A DNA stretch of 22,500 nucleotides. It comes from Mesostigma viride. Its lineage: Eukaryota; Streptophyta; Mesostigmatophyceae; Mesostigmatales; Mesostigmataceae. A program made the translations under genes and the position numbers. The stretch spans positions 57,501 through 80,000 of the forward strand of contig RPFO01001745.1 in NCBI GenBank assembly GCA_009746045.1, given 5' to 3'. Shown one piece after another: positions 12,201 through 16,477 of the stretch; the stretch's first letter is position 1, and every line of letters begins with the position of its first letter. Under the pieces are notes generated by a model, which was not told the DNA's origin, did no database searches, and saw nothing but the letters and a program-made list of their open reading frames with translations.

Positions 12201-13083
12201 TAAAATATCCAAAACCAGCTCCACCGGTGGCGCGGCGCCAGTAGGAAACGACACTACCCCGTGCACTTAGTGCGGTGCCAGCAAGGTGGCAGTCCTCTTT
12301 GCAGCTCTCAGTCGCCCACCCGCGCTGCCTCAAGGCACTTACCCTGGTCATTGTAACGGGACTCGCGCTCACGCTGGGATCAGGGCTTACGCCCTAGCAA
12401 TGTCCAAACTTGTTACCCCAACTCTTGGTGTACATGTCAGCTGGACGTGATGGCAAAGGCTCCACCAGGTGGGCGCATATAAATTTGTACACAAAATGTA
12501 CCTGGTTGGGCTGCACTCCAATGGCCCCGATACGAGTCACGTACAGTGTTACTCATTTTCGATTAAAATAATTTATTGATGTGCTGTTAGCTTTGGTCCA
12601 AAAGCAGACTCTGCTGGTGCTTAGTGATTTGTTGGTTCAAAAGCAGACTCTGCTGCATGGTGCTTAGAGATGCTTTGGTCGAACAGCAGACTCTGCTGGT
12701 GCTTATGTCTTGGTACTATACTCGTCGAACTCCCTCCAGCATCTGATCGGTTGCTCATGATTCATGTCTGGGTATTATACTCATCGCACCCCCTCCCGCA
12801 TCTGATCGGTTGCTCATGATTCAAGTCTGGGTATTATACTCATCGCACCCCCTCCCGCATCTGATCGGTTGCTCATGATTCATGTCTGGGTATTATACTC
12901 ACCGCACCCCCTCCCGCATCTGATCGGTTGCTTATGATTCCTATTTGTTGCTTATGATTCTTATTCCAACTTCCCTCCCTTGCATGCAACGTGCAGGCAT
13001 TTCCCAAGATGAACCCCCTCCTGTCCAACATGACGTCGAACATTGAGCACTGGAAGCGAGAGCTGCAGGGGACCAGTCTGTAA
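1..13083 (+). CDS. 3',5'-cyclic nucleotide phosphodiesterase (class I, HD-type), 3' part of a spliced gene
   Basis: The product should hydrolyse cAMP and/or cGMP to the 5' nucleotide. Exons: <1-258, 1241-2436, 5147-5307, 6030-6166, 7434-7627, 8082-8155, 8824-8897, 11016-11062, 12997-13083 (stop TAA 13081-13083). Counting from the window start, the catalytic domain begins near residue 430. It shows YHNAIH (general acid H493, metal ligand H497), HDYKHPGVNNDF (H533, D534, H537), ADIGHSAKP (D647) and SPFMDRFSNNVPKSQ (invariant Gln698). HDYKHPGVNNDF fits the class I PDE signature H-D-[LIVMFY]-x-H-x-[AG]-x2-[NQ]-x-[LIVMFY]. All introns are GT-AG and every junction keeps phase except exon 7 to exon 8. 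Before the domain lies a long Ser/Gly/Ala-rich linker. The N-terminus is outside the window, so membrane or sensor domains cannot be judged. Substrate choice between cAMP and cGMP cannot be read from this sequence. Confidence 0.9.
312..393 (+). repeat. 20-bp repeats echoing the exon 1 donor
   Basis: GCAGGT, the exon 1 donor context at 255-260, recurs at 321, 341, 361 and 384, the first three 20 bases apart. The last copy reads AGATGCAGGTACAT (380-393), identical to the true donor context at 251-264. Confidence 0.8.
563..600 (+). repeat. G-rich tract, possible G-quadruplex
   Basis: Seven or more consecutive runs of four or more G are separated by single T or A bases. On the transcribed RNA this could fold as a quadruplex within intron 1. 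Confidence 0.6.
1036..1187 (+). repeat. Two degenerate copies of the exon 2 acceptor and first codons
   Basis: The stretch 1036-1082 matches 1238-1284 at 43 of 47 bases; 1152-1187 is a shorter copy. A flanking block (991-1011) recurs at 1191-1211 with 20 of 21 bases, so a unit of about 200 bp was duplicated. Both copies keep CAG before ATGGACAC. From copy 1 the frame closes at TGA 1117; from copy 2 it closes at the TAA following GATATC. Confidence 0.88.
1241..2436 (+). CDS. PDE gene, exon 2 (linker and start of catalytic domain)
   Basis: It follows the acceptor TTCGCAG and ends CG|GTACGTGG, leaving two bases of an Arg codon that exon 3 completes. The first residues are MDTETGSWIEILAVG. About 300 residues of Ser/Ala/Gly/Pro-rich low-complexity linker follow, with a Gly-rich stretch at about 2110-2250. 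The last 55 residues hold SWEFDTLALAELAG and LPEDKLMNFLHQVYR, the usual first helices of class I PDE catalytic domains. The exon is much more GC-rich than its flanking introns. The ATG at 1241 is also a possible alternative start, but exon 1 joins it in frame. Confidence 0.85.
2550..2587 (+). repeat. Echo of the exon 2 donor region
   Basis: TGATGAACTTTTTGCC ... CTGGTACGTGG repeats the exon 2 end TGATGAACTTCTTGC ... CCGGTACGTGG (2409-2442), about 140 bases downstream. The donor GTACGTGG is kept intact. Confidence 0.75.
2955..3141 (+). repeat. 60-bp imperfect tandem repeat, about 3 copies
   Basis: GTTCTTGACTGGTCTTATTC at 2955 recurs in diverged form at 3015 and 3075, with an extra partial unit from 3100. 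Each unit contains a (T)AACCCTG block and a TATTC/TACTCATTCAAG block. Confidence 0.75.
4391..4450 (+). repeat. 20-bp tandem repeat, 3 copies
   Basis: AATACATAACCACCTGACAC is present three times head to tail; the last copy ends in AA instead of AC. Confidence 0.92.
5147..5307 (+). CDS. PDE gene, exon 3 (HNxxH and HDxxH motifs)
   Basis: The acceptor is GATCGCAG|GGGC; its first base completes the Arg codon split from exon 2. The exon encodes HPYHNAIHITDV, with the general-acid His and first metal His, and ends with ALVHDYKHPG, with the His-Asp metal pair. The donor is CCCGG|GTAAGA, leaving phase 1. The Lys after HDY is a less usual filler residue but lies at a variable position of the signature. 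Confidence 0.92.
5331..5385 (+). repeat. 30-bp tandem repeat, 2 copies
   Basis: TGTAGTTATAATCATACGAG begins at 5331 and again at 5361. Confidence 0.9.
5418..5634 (+). repeat. CGCCTTAAGTTGGGTT repeats with one inverted copy
   Basis: TTCACGCCTTAAGTTGGGT occurs at 5421, 5454 and 5558, with shortened copies at 5441 and 5576. An inverted copy (CAACCCAACTTAGTGCGTGA) lies near 5611-5630, so the 5555-5634 stretch can form a hairpin. Confidence 0.85.
6030..6166 (+). CDS. PDE gene, exon 4
   Basis: The acceptor is TGCAACAG|GCGTC, completing Gly and then reading VNNDFLTRTREDLATIYND, then SPLENFHLAEAFHLL and CNFLE. This matches the class I PDE block around the G-x-N-N motif and the E-N-x-H-x-A helix. 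The donor is CTGGAG|GTGGGT, in phase 0. Confidence 0.92.
6221..6327 (+). repeat. Two echoes of the exon 4 end
   Basis: TACAGCAACGAGC from exon 4 (6137-6149) recurs at 6221-6233 and 6315-6327. Flanking words such as GCTAGTAT and GTATCGCC also repeat, indicating duplicated units of about 85-95 bp. Confidence 0.8.
6536..6630 (+). repeat. 52-bp tandem duplication
   Basis: TTAATAGTGAAGCATGTTCA at 6545 recurs at 6597 with diverged flanks ending GATCATA. Confidence 0.85.
6676..6770. repeat. Imperfect inverted repeat (about 95 bp)
   Basis: The outer arms CGTTTTCCATTTA (6676-6688) and TAAATGGAAACG (6759-6770) pair with one bulged T. The inner arms ATGACTTTGT (6701-6710) and ACAAAGTCAT (6746-6755) pair perfectly. 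It could be a small foldback element or an intronic RNA hairpin. Confidence 0.75.
7140..7345 (+). repeat. Echoes of the exon 5 acceptor
   Basis: GCTGCTGAGCGATGCGGATT (7139-7158) resembles the exon 5 start GGTGCTGAGCGACGGGGACT (7433-7452). GTGCCCGCAGGTGC recurs at 7223 and 7329, each in a pyrimidine-rich acceptor-like context. A GGGGGTGT block about 40-70 bases after each copy also repeats. Confidence 0.75.
7434..7627 (+). CDS. PDE gene, exon 5 (ADxG metal-ligand motif)
   Basis: The acceptor is CCATGTAG|GTGCTG. The exon reads VLSDGDFTELRHIVIDMVLA, a segment of about 40 residues, then LLQLSLKVADIG. The Asp of VADIG is the fourth metal ligand of the family. The donor is ATCGG|GTACGT, leaving two bases of Gly for exon 6. 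The upstream intron holds several imperfect copies of this exon's beginning. Confidence 0.92.
7628..8081 (+). other. Intron 5 of the PDE gene
   Basis: This 454-base GT-AG intron contains a second plausible acceptor (CTCTTACAG, 7880) that would not give a PDE-like continuation. A short tandem TCTAATGCTAG duplication lies at 7935-7963. Nothing else was recognised. Confidence 0.8.
8082..8155 (+). CDS. PDE gene, exon 6
   Basis: This short exon follows GATTTGCAG. It completes Gly and reads HSAKPLPIHREWSQRVTEEF, then YRQG, and ends GGAG|GTGAGC in phase 1. In the family the same stretch follows the metal-binding Asp (AKP...W...EEFFRQGD). Exon 7 supplies the rest of the Asp codon. Confidence 0.9.
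8156..8823 (+). other. Intron 6 of the PDE gene
   Basis: This 668-base GT-AG intron carries two or three echoes of the exon 6 end (8216-8342). The remainder shows no gene. Confidence 0.8.
8216..8342 (+). repeat. Echoes of the exon 6 end and donor
   Basis: CGTGTGACCGCGGAGTTTTC...ACAAGGAGGTGAG (8216-8253) repeats CGTGTGACCGAGGAGTTCTA...ACAAGGAGGTGAG (8125-8160), donor included. A weaker copy ACCATGGAGTTCTACAAAC..AAAG lies at 8317-8340. Confidence 0.85.
8824..8897 (+). CDS. PDE gene, exon 7 (invariant Gln)
   Basis: The acceptor is TGCCTCACAG|ACCGTG. The exon completes Asp, then reads RERAAQLAVSPFMDRF and SNNVPKSQ, ending CAG|GTACGC in phase 0. The final Gln corresponds to the nucleotide-binding glutamine of class I PDEs. 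The adjoining intron carries a 67-bp minisatellite and then a decayed copy of this exon's last 30 bases. Confidence 0.9.
8911..9450 (+). repeat. 67-bp minisatellite, 8 copies
   Basis: Units starting ACCTGTTGGATCCCTATGTT begin at 8915, 8982, 9049, 9116, 9183, 9250, 9317 and 9384, an exact 67-base period. Units differ at a few sites (CATG/CATT before the unit; GATTGG/GATTAG inside). Confidence 0.97.
9451..9480 (+). repeat. Decayed copy of the exon 7 3' end
   Basis: GCAGCAAAACCGTGCCCAAG then TCACAAGCGTGCC follows the minisatellite directly. It resembles the exon 7 end TCAGCAACAACGTGCCCAAG then TCGCAGGTACGCC (8872-8904). The donor GT is lost in this copy. Confidence 0.75.
9769..9872 (+). repeat. 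29-bp tandem repeat, 4 copies
   Basis: CATAGTCAG starts at 9770, 9799, 9828 and 9857; units read TCATAGTCAGCTTCCTTCAT with small changes. Confidence 0.9.
10675..10730 (+). repeat. 33-bp tandem duplication containing CAGGTA
   Basis: CTAGGCATTTGCGTGCACAG GTA (10675-10697) recurs as CTAGGCCTTTGTGTGCACAG GTA (10708-10730). Confidence 0.85.
10741..10895 (+). repeat. 77-bp tandem duplication
   Basis: Units starting AACATGAGAGG (10741) and AACATCAGAGG (10818) both contain TCATTGACGAGGCATCTA and TTTAGTCAATAACTA. Confidence 0.88.
11016..11062 (+). CDS. PDE gene, exon 8
   Basis: It lies between CTCATGCAG and AAG|GTGAGT. Read with two bases left over at its start, it gives FFQFFAMPLFEALVK, which matches the PDE helix after the invariant Gln (SQ-x-GFF). 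That frame needs the preceding exon to end in phase 1, but exon 7 ends in phase 0. A hidden microexon of four (3n+1) bases, a non-canonical splice or a real frameshift would explain this. The exon itself is clear; its upstream junction is unresolved. Confidence 0.75.
11119..11334 (+). repeat. 9-bp minisatellite (CACACTGCA), about 21 copies
   Basis: TGC recurs every 9 bases from 11140 to 11329, preceded by a CA run. It gives long simple open frames on both strands (repeats of HTL, HCT or VCS type), which are not genes. It appears to have grown out of the neighbouring (CA)n. Confidence 0.97.
12591..12705 (+). repeat. Three copies of a palindromic 13-mer unit
   Basis: AGCAGACTCTGCT, a perfect stem around a central C, occurs at 12603, 12642 and 12685 with TTTGGTC/TTGGTTC before it and GGTGCTTA after it. 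Confidence 0.9.
12706..12941 (+). repeat. 59-bp tandem repeat, 4 copies
   Basis: Units starting TGTCTGGGTATTATACTC begin at 12706 (diverged), 12765, 12824 and 12883, each containing GCATCTGATCGGTTGCTCAT. The array ends about 55 bases before the last exon. Confidence 0.95.
12997..13083 (+). CDS. PDE gene, last exon
   Basis: It follows ACGTGCAG and reads AFPKMNPLLSNMTSNIEHWK then RELQGTSL and TAA. This is the last helix of the PDE catalytic fold (P...L..N...W). Phase 0 agrees with exon 8. The protein ends about 10 residues after the domain, with no C-terminal extension. Confidence 0.85.
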   Translation, partial: AFPKMNPLLSNMTSNIEHWKRELQGTSL

Positions 13084-13600
13084 CTTACGATTTTTTGTAA
13101 CTACTAGTTGTTGTATTACTATGCCAAGGGAAGCAACCAGCCAGTGTCACAAATGAGTTGAGGCTGAATGGCGGATGCTACGTGACAAGGCGGCTAGACC
13201 GGGTGGCCTACAGGGCGCCACAGAGTATTAGTTCATAAAGTTGTGCTACGTGTTCTAACGCAGGCAGTCAAGGACAGCTGACGTGCTGCTTTGGGCATTT
13301 TGTTTTTCATTTTTTTTTCTGCGCCATGCAATACCTGGCCGGATGGAGTACACTCGGCTAATTGCCCCCATTGGGGCTATTGGGTCGCTGGCAAAAAGTA
13401 CGGGGCGGCACTTTGTTGGTTGGCGCGGTCACGTGACAGCTGACAGCTGCCTCCATCAGGAGCATGGTACATATAGCTGATGAGCACAGTATAGCAGATG
13501 GCAGCTACCGCGTTCCTGCTGGAACAGAACCATTTATGAACCATTTTGTTCATTCATGGCCAGCTGGCCAGCTTAGATGTTTGTAGGCAGGGTTTATACA

Positions 13601-13605
13601 TGTAA
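13601..13605 (+). promoter_or_regulatory. Candidate polyadenylation signal TGTAA
   Basis: TGTAA is the usual poly(A) signal in volvocine algae. This copy would give a 3' UTR of about 530 bases. Another TGTAA at 13096-13100 lies only 13 bases after the stop codon, which is less likely. Confidence 0.35.
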
Positions 13606-13640
13606 TATTAAATTGCGTGGCCAGTGCCTTTCCAGTGGGA

Positions 13641-13744
<104 letters not shown>

Positions 13745-13999
13745 ACCTAGCCTCTTGGGGCGAGGACGAATCACTGGGCTCGGAACACCCGCAAATATGA
13801 ACTGTTTTAGGGACCGGCAGCGATGTTGCTGCGTGTCGTAGTTTTGTGATGACAGTAGTTAGTTGTACCTTGTGCAGCTGGCGTGATCCTTGGATGTCCG
13901 TGTCAGGTTACCATTGATTTCTTCAGGGTTCTTGTTCTTTTCGGGGTTTTCCTTATGTTACATGCCATTGAATCTCACCTTTGTAATTTATCATTCTCA

Positions 14000-14089
14000 A
14001 TGAATATGAATATGAATATGAATATGAATATGAATATGAATATGAATATGAATATGAATATGAATATGAATATGAATATGAATATGAAT
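14000..14089 (+). repeat. (ATGAAT)15 microsatellite at the outer edge of the left arm
   Basis: Fifteen perfect hexamers, 90 bases, run directly into block A1. The same hexamer occurs once at the C1-A2 junction (15467-15472) and in variant form at the C2 end (16047 onward), so it marks the block borders of the element. Confidence 0.95.
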
Positions 14090-14090
14090 T

Positions 14091-14508
14091 CGGGGTTCTT
14101 TGAACGGAGTTTCTTCTATACGTGAATGCGGGAACAAGAGGCCGCTGGATGAGCGGCTTATAGGTCGTAGTGTTTACTCGTAGCTGTTTGGCTAGAGCTT
14201 TTGTGATTAGTAGATGCAATATAGTGCATGGTTGAAAAATGAAATAAATGAAATGTGCGTTCCGCGCTTGGGTTGATTATACCCGGGCGGAACGGGGCGT
14301 GAGGTGCAGTGCCCCTGAAAAGAACAACCTACGCATTATTTAATACTAGCCGTGCAGATTCGGGATATTCTACCCCCGGTTTGTACGGTTAGCGTCTTAC
14401 TAGCATCCACTAAACATAAGGGTTTAATGACGTCAGTTAGCTAGGGATAAGGGAGGTTTTGCGACTAAAAGCCGCTCTGGCTGGTTTTGTCGGCCTCTTT
14501 CTTTGCTC
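14091..14508 (+). repeat. Block A1 (418 bp)
   Basis: It starts CGGGGTTCTTTGAACGG and ends CTTTCTTTGCTC. It contains a GC-rich hairpin with stem CGTTCCGC/GCGGAACG (14258-14294) and an inner GGGT/ACCC stem. The same block recurs at 15473-15890 and inverted at 21028-21445 and from 22411. Confidence 0.93.
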
Positions 14509-15343
14509 GTTGTCGTTGCGGCGGCAGCCGCAGCTATGGGTGCTGCGGAGCAAAATCCCAAAAGCACTGGTTGCACTGGCCACTTGGCCAGTGGTGAGAC
14601 TTCCAGTTGTTAACCGGCCAGGCGTAGTTCCTCGCTCGGTTAACTAAAAGAAAAGAAAATGATTACCTCCGGTCCGCACCTTTTCCCCAGCTTGGGGTCT
14701 TTGGTGGGCCGGATGCCGTGACAGGTGCTCAACTGTCGCTTGGTCGGCCCAGTGCGCGAGCTGGTGCTCCGTACCTGGGGATGCTTGCACCCCGGGTTGG
14801 AGCCGGATGGCTGGCACTGGCGACCCGTGTCTCGGTCCGCGGCCTGCGGCTTTTTCTTCGGAAATTGCTGCTGGCCAGCAAACTTTGCAATTGCCTTCCG
14901 CCGAGGGGGGGTGGTTGGGGCTGGGGACGGCGATGGGAAAAGCGCCTAAGCTAGAAATTTTTTCCCCACGCATAGAAACCTCGGGGGGAATGCGGTCTTG
15001 GCTGAACGGACTCTCGTTCAGCCAGGTGCCTGGGGCTGTGGCCTCGGGCATCCGGGCTGGCGGGGCCTGGGCTAGGTCCACGTTTTTTCTCGAAGCACCC
15101 CGGGTCTATGGGGAGACGGCCATAGCGGTACCGACTCGGGGCCCCGAGAGGGGTCATGATAGGCTGGCCGTGCGCAATCGCAGTGCAAATGCGCTGGGCC
15201 TTTTTGGGCCTGGCCATGCATCCACAGCCGCCGGGCACACGCCTCCCGATGTGGGGGGGCTCCCGTTTTGCGGCAGGGCGGTCACTTGTGACAACGAGCA
15301 AGGTGGAGTGCGGCTTCAAGGGAAAGCCAGGGCGGGGGTGATT
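14509..15343 (+). repeat. Block B (835 bp), hairpin-rich
   Basis: GC-rich, present only in the outer unit of each arm. It holds CCGCAGC/GCTGCGG near 14528-14547, CACTGGCCA-CT-TGGCCAGTG (14574-14593), GTTAACCG/CGGTTAAC (14609-14644) and TGGCTGAACG/CGTTCAGCCA (14999-15024). Open frames exist on both strands, but none resembles a known domain, so I do not call a gene. Confidence 0.88.
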
Positions 15344-15468
15344 GGGCAACGTACTTCATGAAGGGCCTTGAACGGCGTGCCTCCGGGCATGTCAATTAGT
15401 GTCACATGTATGCTTCCACTTATTGTTTTAATGAAGATGCTGGTTTTTGTGGGAGCTACGTGGGACAT
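15316..15468 (-). CDS. Short open frame in C1 with a ubiquitin-like beginning
   Basis: The frame starts MSHVAPTKTSIFIKTISGSI and continues HVTLIDMPGGTPFKALHEV. SIFIKTISG ... VTL ... P..T....A.HEV resembles the first 30 or so residues of ubiquitin (QIFVKTLTG ... ITL ... P.DT ... K.KI). It ends soon after the block border, so it would be only half a ubiquitin fold. GAA|GTACGT near the end could be a splice donor. No neighbouring exon is visible. It may be a captured exon fragment; function unknown. Confidence 0.35.
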   Translation of the reverse strand: MSHVAPTKTSIFIKTISGSIHVTLIDMPGGTPFKALHEVRCPITPALAFP

Positions 15469-15472
15469 GAAT
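15344..15472 (+). repeat. Block C1 (129 bp)
   Basis: It runs from GGGCAACGTACTTCATG to GGGACATGAAT. It joins A2 directly, so C1-A2 is the junction between two head-to-tail A-x-C units. Confidence 0.92.
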
Positions 15473-15890
15473 CGGGGTTCTTTGAACGGAGTTTCTTCTA
15501 TACGTGAATGCGGGAACAAGAGGCCGCTGGATGAGCGGCTTATAGGTCGTAGTGTTTACTCGTAGCTGTTTGGCTAGAGCTTTTGTGATTAGTAGATGCA
15601 ATATAGTGCATGGTTGAAAAATGAATTAAATAAAATGTGCGTTCCGCGCTTGGGTTGATTATACCCGGGCGGAACGGGGCGTGAGGTGCAGTGCCCCTGA
15701 AAAGAACAACCTACGCATTATTTAATACTAGCCGTGCAGATTCGGGATATTCTACCCCCGGTTTGTACGGTTAGCGTCTTACTAGCATCCACTAAACATA
15801 AGGGTTTAATGACGTCAGTTAGCTAGGGATAAGGGAGGTTTTGCGACTAAAAGCCGCTCTGGCTGGTTTTGTCGGCCTCTTTCTTTGCTC
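15473..15890 (+). repeat. Block A2 (418 bp)
   Basis: A direct copy of A1, differing at a few sites (for example AATTAAATAAAATG where A1 has AATAAATGAAATG). Confidence 0.93.
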
Positions 15891-16048
15891 CCCACCCACC
15901 CACCCGTGTCTTGGTTGCCTCTAGGGCAACGTACTTCATGAAGGGCCTTGAACGGCGTGCCTCCGGGCATGTCAATTAGTGTCACATGTATGCTTCCACT
16001 TATTGTTTTAATGAAGATGCTGGTTTTTGTGGGAGCTACGTGGGACAT
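15815..16048 (-). CDS. Short open frame in C2/A2 with the same ubiquitin-like beginning
   Basis: Same first 41 residues as the C1 frame, then it runs through the linker into block A (RGNQDTGGWVGSKERG) to a stop at 15815. The tail differs from the C1 version because the neighbouring block differs, which suggests that only the C part is of protein origin. Confidence 0.3.
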   Translation of the reverse strand: MSHVAPTKTSIFIKTISGSIHVTLIDMPGGTPFKALHEVRCPRGNQDTGGWVGSKERGRQNQPERLLVAKPPLSLAN

Positions 16049-16051
16049 GAA
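15891..16051 (+). repeat. Linker l (33 bp) and block C2
   Basis: A CCCA-rich linker (15891-15923) sits where the outer unit has block B; C2 (15924-16051) follows. C2 ends in ATGAAATGAAT-like sequence. Confidence 0.9.
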
Positions 16052-16477
16052 ATGAATATAATGCAAGTCCGCAAATATGGATATGAATATGAGCGCAACG
16101 TGCGCTGATATCAAGGAGACAACCAGAGCAGGCCAGAAATCGGGAAAATCTGGACCATGGTAGCTTGAGCCTGCCGTTATCTTGCTTGTCCGCCTTTTCG
16201 AGTCGTTCAGGATGATGAATATGAATTATGTAATGGAGATGGAAATGTGTAGCCTTGTGAATTGAAACTATGGCTGGCTTACATACGTGTAGAGCGACTA
16301 GATGACCTAGACGGTGGGGCCGGAAACAGCTTGCTTGATCAGGGCGTGTGTTTCGAGCCTAACTGGCCGGGAGTGTCTACATAGTGGTGAGCACCATTGC
16401 TGCGATCGCTCTCCCACCATTTACGAGGAAATGCCCGCATTGAAGTGGAAAACCGCTGAAAAGGTCTAGCTAGCTAG
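16052..16477. other. Inner flank of the left arm
   Basis: Scattered ATGAAT-type words (16079-16092 and 16213-16228) remain from a decayed hexamer tract. No gene is seen. The RT pseudogene ends at its right edge (TGA on the minus strand at 16478-16480). Confidence 0.55.

Larger units (their letters stand above)
11063..12996 (+). other. Intron 8 of the PDE gene
   Basis: A 1.9-kb GT-AG intron. It holds the 9-bp array (11119-11334), the palindromic 13-mer repeats (12591-12705) and the 59-bp array (12706-12941). In 11400-12580 I see no gene; the open frames there have no recognisable domain. Confidence 0.75.

Noticed and set aside
11650-12372. Minus-strand open frames in intron 8
   Set aside because: No domain or codon pattern supports them; they are probably chance frames.
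14140-14170. Hammerhead ribozyme in block A (CTGGATGAG next to a GCCGC/GCGGC stem)
   Set aside because: The core has an extra G compared with CTGATGA, and I could not place the GAAA and cleavage elements at proper distances. A covariance-model search would decide.
14644-15349. Open frames of 130-180 codons in block B
   Set aside because: Several overlap on both strands in GC-rich DNA and none shows a known motif. The two arms are too alike to test for selection.
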